Of a stretch of 64,000 bases of DNA, positions 34,040 to 42,666 are shown one piece after another. The stretch is from contig NZ_CP136995.1 in the NCBI RefSeq assembly GCF_033110285.1, forward strand, positions 2,976,001 to 3,040,000, in the 5' to 3' direction. Source of the stretch: Ottowia sp. SB7-C50. Lineage in GTDB: Bacteria; Pseudomonadota; Gammaproteobacteria; Burkholderiales; Burkholderiaceae_C. Below the pieces are notes generated by a model, which ran no database searches, was not told where the DNA came from, and saw only the letters and a list, made by a program, of their open reading frames with translations. Position 1 is the stretch's first letter; the number at the start of each line of letters is the position of its first letter. A program made the translations under genes and the position numbers.

Positions 34040-35260
34040 GTGCCCGCCTACACCTTCGAAGCCCTGCAAGCCGACGGCAAGTCCCGCAAGGGCGTGATCG
34101 AGGCCGACACCGTGAAGGCCGCGCGCGCGTTGCTGCGCGGGCAGTCGCTGGTGCCACTGGCGGTGGAGCCGGTGGGGGCCGGCGCGGGCGGCTCGGTGCT
34201 GTCGCGGCCGCTGGGCGGCGGGCGGGCGCTCAACAGCACGCAACTGGCGATCTGGACGCGGCAGCTGGCGGGGCTGGTCGGTTCCGGCCTGCCGCTGGAG
34301 CGGTCCTTGACGGCCCTGGCCGAGGAATCGGAAGACGAGCGCCAGCGCAACCTGATCGCCGGGCTGCGCGCCGAAGTCAACGCCGGCTCGCCGCTGGCCA
34401 AGGCGATGGCGCAGCACCCGCGCGAGTTCTCGCCGGTCTATACCGCCGTCATCGCCGCTGGCGAACAGGGCGGGCACCTCGGGCAGGTGCTGGACAGCCT
34501 GGCCGACGACCTGGAAGAGCGCCAGGCGCTGAAGGCCAAGCTGGTCGGCGCGGCGCTGTACCCGGCCATCGTCACGCTGGCGGCCATCGTGATCGTGATT
34601 GCGCTGATGACCTACGTGGTGCCGCAGGTGGCCAACGTGTTTGCCAGCAGCAAGCGCAGCCTGCCGTGGCTGACGGTGGCCGTGATGGCGTTCAGCGATG
34701 GCCTGCGGGCCTGGGGCCTGTGGCTGCTGGGCGCGCTGCTGGCGGGGGGCGTGGCGCTGCGCCTGGCCTTGCGCCAGCCCGACTTTCGCCAGCGCTTTGA
34801 CGCCGCCTGGCTGCGCCTGCCGCTGGTGGGCCGGCTGGCGCGCGGCTATAACGCGGCGCGCTTTGGCGCCACGCTGGCCATGCTGGCGGGCGCCGGCGTG
34901 CCGATCCTGCGCGCGCTGCAGGCCGCGGCCGAAACGCTGAACAACGCCGCCATGCGCGCCGACGCCGAGGACGCGCTCGTCATGGTGCGCGAAGGCGCGC
35001 CGCTGGCCAGCGCGCTGGCGCAGAAGAAGCGCTTTCCGGGCCTGCTGGCCATGTTTGCGCGCCTGGGCGAACAGACCGGCCAGCTGCCGCTGATGCTGTC
35101 GCGCGCCTCGCGCCAGCTCAGCACCGAGGTGCAGCGCCGCGCCACGCGCCTGGCCACCATCCTGGAGCCGGCGCTGATCCTGGCCATGGGCGTAATCGTG
35201 ATGCTGATCGTGCTGGCGGTGATGCTGCCGATCATGCAGCTCAACCAGTGGGTCAAGTGA
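34040..35260 (+). CDS. gspF: Type II secretion / type IV pilus inner-membrane protein GspF-like
   Basis: This 406-residue protein is a T2SSF family protein with two copies of the GspF domain, each with GLPLERSL(A)-type and AMxxxP motifs (residues about 78-200 and 280-400), and three hydrophobic segments (about 176-200, 225-250, 378-400). GspF/PilC links the assembly ATPase to the pseudopilus. The start is a GTG at 34040 (VPAYTFEALQADGKSRKGVI), which fits the family N-terminus. It is an orphan here: no gspE, gspG or pil genes are nearby; it is translationally coupled (ATGA) to the 5'-nucleotidase gene. Confidence 0.9.
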   Translation: MPAYTFEALQADGKSRKGVIEADTVKAARALLRGQSLVPLAVEPVGAGAGGSVLSRPLGGGRALNSTQLAIWTRQLAGLVGSGLPLERSLTALAEESEDERQRNLIAGLRAEVNAGSPLAKAMAQHPREFSPVYTAVIAAGEQGGHLGQVLDSLADDLEERQALKAKLVGAALYPAIVTLAAIVIVIALMTYVVPQVANVFASSKRSLPWLTVAVMAFSDGLRAWGLWLLGALLAGGVALRLALRQPDFRQRFDAAWLRLPLVGRLARGYNAARFGATLAMLAGAGVPILRALQAAAETLNNAAMRADAEDALVMVREGAPLASALAQKKRFPGLLAMFARLGEQTGQLPLMLSRASRQLSTEVQRRATRLATILEPALILAMGVIVMLIVLAVMLPIMQLNQWVK

Positions 35261-36207
35261 TGGCCGCCACGCTGCAAGACCAGCTCGTCGTCGCGATCTC
35301 CTCGCGCGCGCTGTTCGACTTTGAGGAAGAAAACCGCCTGTTCGACGCCGGCAATGCGCAGGCCTACATGCGGCTGCAGTTTGAGCGCCTGGACACGCCC
35401 GCGCCACCGGGCGTGGCGTTTTCGCTGGTCAAGAAGCTGCTGGCCTTCAACGCCGCGGGCGCCAAGCGCGTCGAGGTCGTCATCCTCTCGCGCAACGACC
35501 CGGCCAGCGGCCTGCGCGTGCTGCGTTCGGCCAAGGCGCAGGGGCTGCACCAGATCGAGCGCGGCGTGTTCACGCAGGGGCGCGATCCTTTCCACTACCT
35601 GCGGCCGCTGGGCGCACACTTGTTTCTGTCGGCCAACGGCGCCGACGTGGCGCAGGCGCTCGCGCTGGGCTACCCGGCCGCGCAGGTGGCCACGGCGGCG
35701 CAGCGCGCCAGCGACGCGCACCCGCACGAAGTGCGCATCGCCTTCGACGGCGACGCCGTGCTGTTCTCGGACGAAGCCGAGCGCATCTACCAGAGCGACG
35801 GCCTGCACGCGTTTGAATCGCACGAGATCGCCAAGGCTGCGCAGCCACTCGACCCGGGCCCGTTCCACCCCTTCCTGACCGCGCTGCACCGCCTGCAGCA
35901 GTCGGGCGACCACGCCATGCGCATCCGCACCGCGCTGGTCACCGCCCGCGGCGCCGCCACCGCCGACCGCCCCATCCAGACGCTGCGGCACTGGGGCATT
36001 TCGGTCGACGAGGCGATGTTTCTGGGCGGCCTGCCCAAGGGCGAATTTCTGCGTGAATTCCAGCCCGACTTCTTCTTCGACGACCAGACCGGCCACATCG
36101 AGTCGGCCGCCGCGCACGTGCCGGCCGGGCATGTGGCAGCAGGTGTAACCCATGTCACCAGTGGTAGCGCATCGGGCCGGGAACTTGGCGGCGCTTCGGG
36201 GGCCTAA
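35260..36207 (+). CDS. Cytosolic 5'-nucleotidase family protein
   Basis: This 315-residue protein resembles the NT5C1-type 5'-nucleotidase family, which removes phosphate from nucleoside monophosphates. Visible features are LVVAISSRALFDFEEENRLF near the N-terminus, VVILSRNDPASGLRVL, and RIAFDGDAVLFSDEAERIYQ, an aspartate-rich active-site region typical of the HAD-like phosphatase fold. The C-terminal part includes GLPKGEFLREFQPDFFFDDQ. There is no signal peptide. Its start ATG overlaps the gspF stop in ATGA, implying translational coupling, a curious pairing with a secretion gene. Confidence 0.85.
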   Translation: MAATLQDQLVVAISSRALFDFEEENRLFDAGNAQAYMRLQFERLDTPAPPGVAFSLVKKLLAFNAAGAKRVEVVILSRNDPASGLRVLRSAKAQGLHQIERGVFTQGRDPFHYLRPLGAHLFLSANGADVAQALALGYPAAQVATAAQRASDAHPHEVRIAFDGDAVLFSDEAERIYQSDGLHAFESHEIAKAAQPLDPGPFHPFLTALHRLQQSGDHAMRIRTALVTARGAATADRPIQTLRHWGISVDEAMFLGGLPKGEFLREFQPDFFFDDQTGHIESAAAHVPAGHVAAGVTHVTSGSASGRELGGASGA

Positions 36208-36213
36208 GACACC

Positions 36214-36597
36214 ATGCGTTCTCTTTCATCCCCTGCCCGAATTGCCCGCTGGCTGGCGCCGCCGGTGGCTGCCGCCCTGCTGGCCGCGCCCGCGTTCGCC
36301 CAGCGCGTCACCGCGTCGCCCGACGCCGGCAAGGGCGAGCAGGAGGCCGTGCGCTGGTTTAACCAGCTTGACCGCAACGGCGACGGCAAGCTGGAGCGCG
36401 AAGAGGTTGAATGGGTGTTCAAGCTCAGCCCCAAGGTCGAACGCGAATTCAACGCTGCCGATGTCAACCGCGACAACGTGGTGACGGCCACCGAAATCCG
36501 CTCATTGGCCGCCAAGCGCCGGGCCGAGCGCGAAGCACGCCGCGCCGCCGATAAGTCCGCGCAAGCGGGCCCGGGCACCGACGCCACCCGCCACTGA
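36214..36597 (+). CDS. Exported EF-hand protein
   Basis: This 127-residue protein has a signal peptide (about 1-29, ending FAQ) and two EF-hand loops: DRNGDGKLEREE (53-64) and DVNRDNVVTATE (83-94). The first has all acidic calcium-coordinating positions; the second lacks the usual Gly at position 6. It is therefore a small periplasmic calcium-binding protein, possibly a sensor or buffer. The C-terminus is Lys/Arg/Ala-rich. It lies 6 bases after the 5'-nucleotidase stop and about 100 bases before the DUF1800 gene. Confidence 0.85.
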   Translation: MRSLSSPARIARWLAPPVAAALLAAPAFAQRVTASPDAGKGEQEAVRWFNQLDRNGDGKLEREEVEWVFKLSPKVEREFNAADVNRDNVVTATEIRSLAAKRRAEREARRAADKSAQAGPGTDATRH

Positions 36598-36620
36598 GGC
36601 AGCGCGTGAAGCGCAGGTAA

Positions 36621-36647
36621 ATCCGCCGCAGCGCGTCAGCGGCGGAT
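36621..36647 (+). terminator. Hairpin after the EF-hand gene
   Basis: A perfect 9-base stem ATCCGCCGC / GCGGCGGAT with a 9-base loop lies 24 bases after the EF-hand stop. There is no T-tract, so it may be a weak terminator or only a structure. Confidence 0.4.
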
Positions 36648-36699
36648 GGAACGCGCGCGTTGACCGGATGGACATGTTTCCGAGCCACCGGGTCACGCC

Positions 36700-38271
36700 A
36701 TGCCGGCTTTCGCTCCTTCCCGCCGCTTCCTGCACCCGCCCGGTGCGCGCAGTGCACGCCTGGTCGCCAGTGCGGCGTTGGCGGCCACCCTGTGCGGCGG
36801 CGCACTGGCTCAACCGGCCCCGGCGGCCGCTGCGGCGCCCCTGCCCGCAGCCGCGACTGCCGACAATGACACTTGGCGTGCCTTGTCGCGCCTTGGCTAC
36901 GGGCCCACGCCCTCGCGCGTGGCCGAGGTGCGCCAGGCCGGCGGCGCACGCGCCTGGGCGCTGGCGCAGGTCGACGCCGCTGCGGCGGCCAGCGCACAGC
37001 CGCCGCGCCCGGCGCCCGAGTTGGCGGCATTCGATCAGCCCCTGCCCGAGATCTTTGCCCGCTTTCGCGCTGAGCGCGAGGCCCGGCGCGAGCGCCGCGA
37101 CGCCGGCAACCCGCCCGCCGGCACGGCGCCCATGCCCCCAGCGGCCGCCAGCGCTGATCCGGACCCGCGTTTAAGCTATAGTAAAGATAGCATTCAGGCC
37201 GCCGCCGCGTGGCGACTGTCGGCCTGCAGCCGGCCCGATCTGGAACAGCCGCTGCTCGCTCGCCTGACCGAGTTCTGGTTCAACCACCTCAACGTCAGCG
37301 CCGACAAGGGCTCGGTGCGCCCCTTTGCCGGCCACTACCTGCTGCACGCCATCCGCCCGCATGTGCTGGGCCGTTTCGAAGACATGCTGCGGGCCAGCGC
37401 ACGCCACCCCGCCATGCTGTACTACCTGGATCAGGCGCAGAGCGTGGCCGAAAGCACGCCGCGCGGTGGCCAGGCTCGCGGGCTGAACGAAAACTACGCA
37501 CGCGAGTTGATGGAGCTGCACACGCTGGGCGTGCAGGGCGGCTACACGCAGAGCGACGTGCGCGAACTGGCGCGCGTGCTCACCGGCTGGACGGTGGCGC
37601 CCGATCAGCCCGGCGGCTTCCGCTTTGCGCCGCGCCTGCACGACGCGGGCAGCAAGACCGTGCTGGGCCAGCCCTTCGGCCCCACCGACCCGCGCGACGC
37701 CCGCGCCGGCCAATATGAAGGCCTGGCCGCGCTGCACCTGCTGGCCACCCACCCGGCCACGGCGCGGCGCGTGGCGTTGCGGCTGGCCCAATGGTTCGTG
37801 GCCGACGCACCGCCGCCCGCGCTGGTCAACCACCTGGCCAGCACCTTTCAGGCCACGCAGGGCGATCTGCGCGCCGTCACACGCGCGCTGCTGCAGTCGC
37901 CCGAGTTCTGGGCACCTGCGCACGCGCTGTTCAAGACGCCGATGGACTTTGCCTGCTCGGCGCTGGCCGCCCTGGGCGGGCCGCCGGACGAGCCCGCCCT
38001 GCGCCAGGCCACGGGCTTTCTGGCCGCCGCCGGCCAGCCGCTGCTGCGCTGGCCCACGCCCGACGGCTACAAGACCGACGCCGCCACCTGGATGGCGCCC
38101 GATGCACTGACGCGCCGCGCCGACCTGGCCCTGACGCTGGGCCGCCGCGCGCCAGCGGCGGACTTCCTGCTGCCCTTCTATCGCCCCGCCACGCGCGCGC
38201 GCATCGCTGCCGCGGCGCCTGGCTTGCAGCCGGGGCTGGTGCTGGCCAGTCCGGATTTCATGGGCAAGTGA
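36700..38271 (+). CDS. DUF1800 domain protein, exported
   Basis: This 523-residue protein has an N-terminal hydrophobic signal region and the DUF1800 domain: LSRLGYGPTPSRVAEVRQAG, LTEFWFNHLNVSADKG, ENYARELMELHTLGVQGGYT and DVRELARVLTGW. The family is widespread, usually paired with a DUF1501 gene, and of unknown enzymatic role. Residues about 157-164 (LSYSKDSIQ) are encoded by an AT-hairpin repeat core that lies in frame; the surrounding residues keep their order. The partner DUF1501 gene follows 125 bases downstream on the same strand. Confidence 0.88.
   Translation: MPAFAPSRRFLHPPGARSARLVASAALAATLCGGALAQPAPAAAAAPLPAAATADNDTWRALSRLGYGPTPSRVAEVRQAGGARAWALAQVDAAAAASAQPPRPAPELAAFDQPLPEIFARFRAEREARRERRDAGNPPAGTAPMPPAAASADPDPRLSYSKDSIQAAAAWRLSACSRPDLEQPLLARLTEFWFNHLNVSADKGSVRPFAGHYLLHAIRPHVLGRFEDMLRASARHPAMLYYLDQAQSVAESTPRGGQARGLNENYARELMELHTLGVQGGYTQSDVRELARVLTGWTVAPDQPGGFRFAPRLHDAGSKTVLGQPFGPTDPRDARAGQYEGLAALHLLATHPATARRVALRLAQWFVADAPPPALVNHLASTFQATQGDLRAVTRALLQSPEFWAPAHALFKTPMDFACSALAALGGPPDEPALRQATGFLAAAGQPLLRWPTPDGYKTDAATWMAPDALTRRADLALTLGRRAPAADFLLPFYRPATRARIAAAAPGLQPGLVLASPDFMGK
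37172..37192. repeat. Dispersed AT-hairpin core inside the DUF1800 gene (copy 12)
   Basis: The core GCTAT-N7-ATAGC spans 37175-37191 in a GC-rich gene, in frame, with little of the GC arm. AT content contrasts sharply with the neighbouring codons. Confidence 0.65.
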
Positions 38272-38396
38272 GGGCTTGCGCGCGCTGCCCGGCTCCCATG
38301 CCTCACGTCCTGAAACCCCTCACCGGCCACCGCGCGACCTCCGCGGCGGCACGGCACGCTTCATGCAACCCATCGGCCGCCAGCGTAAGCGGATGA

Positions 38397-39677
38397 ATGA
38401 TGAACAGCTCCTCAAAACATAGCAAACCCAATCGTCGCGCGATGCTCGCGGCAGGCGCCTGCCTGGCGCTGGGCGCGGGCCCGCGGGCCTGGGCCCAGGC
38501 CGCGCCCACGGCGACGGACGGCCGCCTGGTGGTCGTCTTTCTGCGTGGCGCGCTGGACAGCCTGTCGGCCTTCGTGCCCTACGCCGACCCGCATTACGCG
38601 CGCCTGCGCCCGAGCATCGCCATCGCGCCGCCCGACGGCACGGCCGCCACCGCACTGCGGCTGGACGATCGTTTCGCCCTGCACCCCGCGCTGGCCGCCC
38701 TGCAACCGTGGTGGCAGGCCGGGCAACTGGCGTTTGTGCCCGCGGCGGGTTCGCCGGATGGCACGCGCTCGCATTTCGACGCGCAATACCAGTGGGAAAC
38801 CGCGCGCCCCGGCCAGCGCGCCGATGCGCCCGGCTGGCTGAACCGGCTGGCCGCGCAGGTGGGCGGGCAGCCGGTCGATGCCCGGCCGCGCGTGGTCGGC
38901 GTGGGCGAAGCCAGTCCGCGCCTGCTGGCGGGCGCGCAACCGGTGCAGCTGGTGGCGCACGGCCAGGCGGCGCGGCGCGCCGGGTCGCTGGAGCCGGCGC
39001 GCCAGCGCGAGGCGCTGATGGCGCTCTACGGCGGCGACGACGCGCTGTCTGCCGCCTTCCGGCAAGGCGCGGTGGCGCGGCTGGCATCGGCCCGCGATTT
39101 GGCCAGCGACATGCCGCCCGACGTTGCCCGCGAAATGCAGTCCGCCAGCAACGGTGCCGCGCCGGTCAGCCTGCTGGAACAGGACGCGCGCAACCTGGCC
39201 ACGCTGATGCGCAAGGACCGGCGCCTGCGCCTGGGCTTTCTGTCGGCCGGCGGCTGGGACACGCACGTCAACCAGGGCGCCGCCACCGGCGCCCTGGCGG
39301 GCAGCCTGCAGCGACTGGCTGGCGCGCTGCTGGCATTGCGGCATGACTTTGGCGAACCGGGCGACGTGATCGTGGTGGCCAGCGAATTCGGCCGCACCGC
39401 CGCCGAGAACGGCACGCGCGGCACCGACCACGGCCACGGCAACGCCATATGGCTCATCGGCGATCGCGTGGCCGGCGGCCGCTGGCATGGCCGCTGGACG
39501 GGCCTGGCGCCCGCCGACCTGAACGAACAGCGCGACCTGCCCGCGCACCACGACTTTCGCGCCGTGCTGGCGCAGGTGCTGCGTCCCACGTTCCAACTGA
39601 CCGACAGCGCGCTGCAGGACGTGCTGCCGGGCGCGGCGTGGGACCGCCGGCTGGATGGACTGATGCGGCGCGCTTGA
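38397..39677 (+). CDS. DUF1501 domain protein, TAT-type signal
   Basis: This 426-residue exported protein starts MNSSSKHSKPNRRAMLAAGA, a twin-arginine-like signal, followed by the DUF1501 domain (LVVVFLRGALDSLSAFVPYA, GGWDTHVNQGAATGAL, VVASEFGRTAAENGTRGTDH, GHGNAIWLIG). The family has a sulfatase/alkaline-phosphatase-like fold; some members are suggested to act on cell-surface polymers. It pairs with the DUF1800 gene as in many bacteria. An AT-hairpin repeat begins at its stop codon (39675-39677). Confidence 0.88.
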   Translation: MMNSSSKHSKPNRRAMLAAGACLALGAGPRAWAQAAPTATDGRLVVVFLRGALDSLSAFVPYADPHYARLRPSIAIAPPDGTAATALRLDDRFALHPALAALQPWWQAGQLAFVPAAGSPDGTRSHFDAQYQWETARPGQRADAPGWLNRLAAQVGGQPVDARPRVVGVGEASPRLLAGAQPVQLVAHGQAARRAGSLEPARQREALMALYGGDDALSAAFRQGAVARLASARDLASDMPPDVAREMQSASNGAAPVSLLEQDARNLATLMRKDRRLRLGFLSAGGWDTHVNQGAATGALAGSLQRLAGALLALRHDFGEPGDVIVVASEFGRTAAENGTRGTDHGHGNAIWLIGDRVAGGRWHGRWTGLAPADLNEQRDLPAHHDFRAVLAQVLRPTFQLTDSALQDVLPGAAWDRRLDGLMRRA

Positions 39678-39713
39678 GCAATAGCTCTTTTTTTTATAGC
39701 AATAAGCGCTTTT
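39671..39713. repeat. Dispersed AT-hairpin element, copy 13
   Basis: CGCTTGAGCAATAGCTC and a T-run lead to ATAGCAATAAGCGC. The DUF1501 stop codon TGA is part of the element. Its T-rich loop after a GC stem may terminate transcription. Confidence 0.7.
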
Positions 39714-39810
39714 GCCACCTGCGCAACTGCCCATTTTTTCTGGATTGAATCGTATCGAGCCTGCCCCGATCCAGATCCAACCGTCGCCGGCACAGCATGC
39801 AAAAGCGAGT

Positions 39811-39865
39811 CTGCTTTTCGCGTCCTTCGCAGAACCTTTGCGTCCTTCGCGTCCGGTATCCGGTG
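39811..39865. repeat. Half copy of the GGACGCAG hairpin family
   Basis: TCTGCTTTTCGCGTCCTTCG and CAGAACCTTTGCGTCCTTCG, then GTCCGGTATCCGGTG, match the right arm and heptads at 25160-25220. Only one arm is present. Confidence 0.6.
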
Positions 39866-39888
39866 TGGGCACCGAACGTGGCGCGCCT

Positions 39889-40623
39889 TCAGTCCAGCAA
39901 ACGCGCCGTCAGCAGCCGCAGGCCGACCGAAACCCAGCGCTGGCGAGCATCACCGCCCCAGCGGTCGCCCACGGTGGCGTCCACCTGTACGCGGTCGCGC
40001 ACCAGCCAGTGGCGCACGCCGACCTGCCAGTACGGGCGGCCGCTGTTCTGGCCAAAGGTTTCGGCCACCAGCCAGGTGGCCGCGCCCAGTTGCGTTTCAG
40101 TTCCCACGCCCCAGGTCATGCGGTAGCGCTGCGCGGCCTTGTCGTGCAGGGTGCCCAGGTTGGTGTGCAGCACGAAACGGTCGTCCCGCCACGAAAAGCT
40201 GACGGGCACGTAGGCGTACACATCGCCGATCAGGTTGGCGTTGGCATGAATGATGGAGTTGCGCACGCTGCCCACCACCAGGCCGGCGCCCCAGCCGTTG
40301 GTCTCCAGCGGCTTGAACAGCGTCTTGGCCTGCAGCACGGTGTCGGTGGCACGGCCTTCGGCATCGTCGCGCGTGCGGCCGCCGCCCAAGGTGATTTCCA
40401 GGTTGCCGCTGAGGTTGCAGCCCGGCAAGGCCCACAGCTCTCGCCCGCCCCGGTTGAAGCGCATCCAGGTTTCCACCTGGCAGGCACCGGCATCGACCAG
40501 CCGCGCGTCGTCGGTGATCATGGGACGCGCCGCCTGGGCCTGCCCCGCGGTCAGCAAGACCAGGGCGGCCGCCAAGCGCGGGAGGGCAGAAAGCAGCGGG
40601 CTTGAACGAAAACGGCGTGGCAT
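39889..40623 (-). CDS. Probable outer-membrane protein, unknown function
   Basis: This 244-residue protein has a basic signal peptide (MPRRFRSSPLLSALPRLAAA...AQA) and then a beta-strand-rich sequence with many Gly, aromatic and alternating hydrophobic residues, ending in GLRLLTARLLD. The pattern ARPMITDDARLVDAGACQVE is followed by repeated strands, suggestive of a small outer-membrane barrel. I recognise no named family. The start MPRRFRS was preferred over an in-frame ATG 15 codons upstream because it begins the signal. Conserved in appearance but uncharacterised. Confidence 0.7.
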   Translation of the reverse strand: MPRRFRSSPLLSALPRLAAALVLLTAGQAQAARPMITDDARLVDAGACQVETWMRFNRGGRELWALPGCNLSGNLEITLGGGRTRDDAEGRATDTVLQAKTLFKPLETNGWGAGLVVGSVRNSIIHANANLIGDVYAYVPVSFSWRDDRFVLHTNLGTLHDKAAQRYRMTWGVGTETQLGAATWLVAETFGQNSGRPYWQVGVRHWLVRDRVQVDATVGDRWGGDARQRWVSVGLRLLTARLLD

Positions 40624-40806
40624 GGTGAACCTTCGAGGTCGGCGCGCGGCACGCGCCGGCCGGCCCATTATTGGCCAGCGGGGGGATGACGCGGCAGTGA
40701 CGGCGGCCCGCCCCGCGCCTGCCGCGGCGCAGCTTCAAGCGCCGCCTCAAGGCGCGGGCGACACGGCCAGTAGCATGGCGGCTCTCATCCCTTGCCGGAG
40801 CACCGC

Positions 40807-42642
40807 ATGGCCTTGGCCGACCGATTCACCCGCTTCTGCCTCTTCCTGCGCCAGGTTTGGCACCTGTCGGCGCCCTACTTCCGCGACTCGGCCGAGAAGT
40901 GGCGCGCGCGCGGGCTGCTGGCGGCCATCGTGTTGCTGAACCTGGGCGCGGTGTACATGCTGGTGCAGATCAACGAGTGGAACCGCGTGTTCTACGACGC
41001 GCTGCAGAACAAGGACGCGGCGGTGTTCTGGACGCAGCTGGGGCGTTTCACGTACCTGGCGATGATCTTCATCGTCATCGCCGTCTACCGCTTTTACCTG
41101 ACGCAACTGCTGCAGTTGCGCTGGCGCGCCTGGATGACGCGCGACCTGATGCACCGCTGGCTGGCGGGGGACGCGTTTTATCGCATGGAACTGGGCCGCT
41201 ACATCGCGCCGGCGCAGGACGCGCGGCAGACCTCCGGCCTGCCCGAGCCCGGCCAGCGCGTACCCGACAACCCCGACCAGCGACTGCAGGAAGACGTGCA
41301 CCTGTTCACCACGCAGACCGTCGGGCTGTCGATGGGCTTCCTGAACGCCGTGGTCACGTTGGCCAGCTTTGTCGGCATTCTGTGGGGGCTGTCGGGCAGC
41401 TTCACGTTCACCCTGGGCGGCACCGAATACACCATCGTCGGCTTCATGGTGTGGATGGCGGTGCTGTACTGCGCGGTGGGCAGCGTGCTGACGCACTACA
41501 TCGGCCGGCCGCTGATCGGCCTCAACTTCGAGCAGCAGCGGCGCGAGGCCAACTTTCGCCACCACCTGGTCCGCGTGCGCGAATACAGCGAAGCCATCGC
41601 GCTCGACAAGGGCGCGCGCGTCGAAGAACAGAACCTGGCCACGCGCTTTTCCGCCGTGCTGGCCAATTACCTGAAGCTGATCGCCAAGCAGAAGCAGCTG
41701 GTCGGCTTCACCAACCTGTTCGGGCAGGCGGCGATGGTGTTTCCATTCATCGTCGCCGCCCCGCGCTTTTTCAGTGGCGCCATCCAGCTGGGACAGCTGA
41801 TGCAGATCGCCAGCGCCTTCGACCGCGTGCAAAACGCGCTGTCGTGGTTCGTCGACAACTACGACAGCCTGGCGGCCTGGCGCGCCACCACCGAGCGCCT
41901 GACCAGCTTCGAGGGCGCGCTTTCGCAGTCCAATGCGGCTGCAGCGCAGATGGGTCAAGCGCAGACAGCTATTCAAAATATAGCATCTGGCGAGGCGGCA
42001 GTGGCCGCCCACGGCCTGACGCTGCAACTGCCCGACGGCGCCACGCTGGTGCGCGGGGCCGATGTGAGCGCCGCGCCGGGCCAGCACACGCTGATCCAGG
42101 GGCCTTCGGGCAGCGGCAAATCGACGCTGCTGCGCGCGCTGGCCGGCATCTGGCCGTGGGCCAGCGGCCAGATCGCGCTGCCGGCGGGCGCCATGGTGAT
42201 TCCGCAGCGGCCCTATTTCCCCGACGGCGCGCTGCGCGACGCACTGACCTACCCCGAGCCGACCGGCCGCTACACCGACGCACAACTGAAGGCGGCGCTG
42301 CAAGAAGCGCTGCTGCCCGGCCTGGCCGAGCGGCTGGACGACCGCGACAACTGGACGCAGAAGCTGAGCGGCGGCGAACAGCAGCGCCTGGCCATCGCGC
42401 GCGTGCTGCTGCGGCAACCGGCCTGGATACTGGCCGACGAGGCCACCAGCGCGCTCGACATCGCGGCCGAGCAGACGCTGTACGAAAAGCTGCGCGCGCT
42501 GACGGAGCGCGGCGGTGGCGCACTCATTTCGATAGCACACCGGCCCAGCGTGGCAGCCTTTCATGGCCGGCGCTGGCAGTTCGAACCAGCCGCTAGCGAC
42601 GCTGGCGCGCGCTTCCGGCTGGTGACGGCTGCGGCGGCCTGA
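40807..42642 (+). CDS. ABC transporter, SbmA/BacA-like permease with C-terminal ATPase (YddA type)
   Basis: This 611-residue half transporter has an SbmA/BacA-like membrane domain (about residues 1-345, six hydrophobic segments) and an ABC ATPase. The ATPase has Walker A QGPSGSGKSTLL, the signature LSGGEQQRLAIA, Walker B WILADEATSAL and the H-loop LISIAHRP. Such proteins import peptides or other hydrophobic compounds. The link between the domains, residues about 383-393 (GQAQTAIQNIAS), is encoded by an in-frame repeat element. The ATG at 40807 was preferred to a TTG five codons upstream. Confidence 0.9.
   Translation: MALADRFTRFCLFLRQVWHLSAPYFRDSAEKWRARGLLAAIVLLNLGAVYMLVQINEWNRVFYDALQNKDAAVFWTQLGRFTYLAMIFIVIAVYRFYLTQLLQLRWRAWMTRDLMHRWLAGDAFYRMELGRYIAPAQDARQTSGLPEPGQRVPDNPDQRLQEDVHLFTTQTVGLSMGFLNAVVTLASFVGILWGLSGSFTFTLGGTEYTIVGFMVWMAVLYCAVGSVLTHYIGRPLIGLNFEQQRREANFRHHLVRVREYSEAIALDKGARVEEQNLATRFSAVLANYLKLIAKQKQLVGFTNLFGQAAMVFPFIVAAPRFFSGAIQLGQLMQIASAFDRVQNALSWFVDNYDSLAAWRATTERLTSFEGALSQSNAAAAQMGQAQTAIQNIASGEAAVAAHGLTLQLPDGATLVRGADVSAAPGQHTLIQGPSGSGKSTLLRALAGIWPWASGQIALPAGAMVIPQRPYFPDGALRDALTYPEPTGRYTDAQLKAALQEALLPGLAERLDDRDNWTQKLSGGEQQRLAIARVLLRQPAWILADEATSALDIAAEQTLYEKLRALTERGGGALISIAHRPSVAAFHGRRWQFEPAASDAGARFRLVTAAAA
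41955..41984. repeat. Dispersed AT-hairpin element inside the ABC transporter gene (copy 14)
   Basis: AAGCGCAGACA and the perfect core GCTAT-N7-ATAGC (41968-41984) lie in frame between the membrane domain and ATPase domain of the transporter, in a linker likely to tolerate extra residues. Confidence 0.75.
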
Positions 42643-42666
42643 GCTTGGCGGGTGGTTTGCCCCGCG

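Noticed and set aside
42531..42545. ATAGC in the ABC transporter H-loop
   Set aside because: Part of the conserved ISIAHRP motif, no arm or inverted partner.
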